From assembly GCA_964584815.1 (NCBI GenBank), contig CAZPBO010000084.1:1-5446 (forward strand): 5,446 bases of DNA, read 5' to 3'. Source of the stretch: CAZPBO01 sp964584815. GTDB lineage: Bacteria > Planctomycetota > SKW154. The first letter of the stretch is position 1; each line of letters opens with the position of its first letter. Shown piece after piece: positions 5,421 through 5,446 of the stretch. A program made the translations under genes and the position numbers. The notes beneath the pieces were generated by a model. That model did no database searches. It saw only the letters and a program-made list of their open reading frames with translations, and was not told the origin of the DNA.

Positions 5421-5446
5421 CAGCAACCTTTCATCAGTCGCCGAAT
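5420..5446 (-). CDS. Possible C-terminal end of an upstream gene (partial)
   Basis: Reading into the window on the - strand, one frame is open for 8 codons (IRRLMKGC) and ends in a TGA at 5422-5420 that overlaps the transporter ATG by one base (TGATG). Such overlaps are typical of translationally coupled operon genes. Eight open codons are easily due to chance, so the overlap is the main support. The identity of any such gene cannot be seen. Confidence 0.3.
   Translation of the reverse strand: MRRLMKGC
5427..5431 (-). promoter_or_regulatory. Ribosome binding site of the MFS gene
   Basis: AAAGG on the - strand lies 6 bases before the ATG at 5420. It has no spacing from the TTG at 5426 and so decides between the two starts. 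Confidence 0.55.

Overview
The window is ordinary bacterial chromosome with moderate G+C. It is densely coded, and every start that can be judged from its ribosome-binding site is ATG. I cannot name the species. An Rnf-type redox pump, HslU and a lipobox lipoprotein point to a bacterium, probably diderm and at least partly anaerobic in ancestry. The long RnfA with extra loops and the diverged small proteins suggest an uncultured or little-studied phylum rather than a close relative of the Proteobacteria. That placement is inference. No rRNA, tRNA, CRISPR array or intact insertion sequence is visible.

Left block, + strand, 1-1366. An open reading frame that may be the tail of a preceding gene stops at 79. 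It runs through a plausible sigma-70-type promoter (52-80) that precedes a HIT-family nucleotide-binding hydrolase (107-448). Next is a 95-residue protein (511-798) resembling the N-terminal helical domain of IS5-type transposases, but with no catalytic domain. A 64-bp gap containing an 11-bp stem-loop (811-840) follows, and then a small lipoprotein with a PsbP/DcrB-like mature domain (863-1366).

Right block, - strand, 5446-1401. In transcription order this reads: a possible gene end at the window edge, a major facilitator superfamily exporter, rnfE, rnfA and hslU. The known gaps are 27, 12 and 30 bp, so this looks like one operon whose promoter lies outside the window. RnfE and RnfA form the membrane pair that holds a [2Fe-2S] cluster between them in the Rnf ferredoxin:NAD+ oxidoreductase. 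HslU is the unfoldase of the HslUV protease. The two blocks converge with 34 bp between their stop codons and no recognisable terminator.

The genes are mostly familiar and their arrangement is the unusual part. rnfE-rnfA appear without rnfB, C, D or G in the window and follow a transporter gene. hslU follows rnfA rather than its usual partner hslV. The transposase-like small protein stands alone as a complete frame. I found no convincing new biological system. The items most worth checking are the orphan transposase-like domain with its neighbouring stem-loop, and the hslU/rnf gene order.
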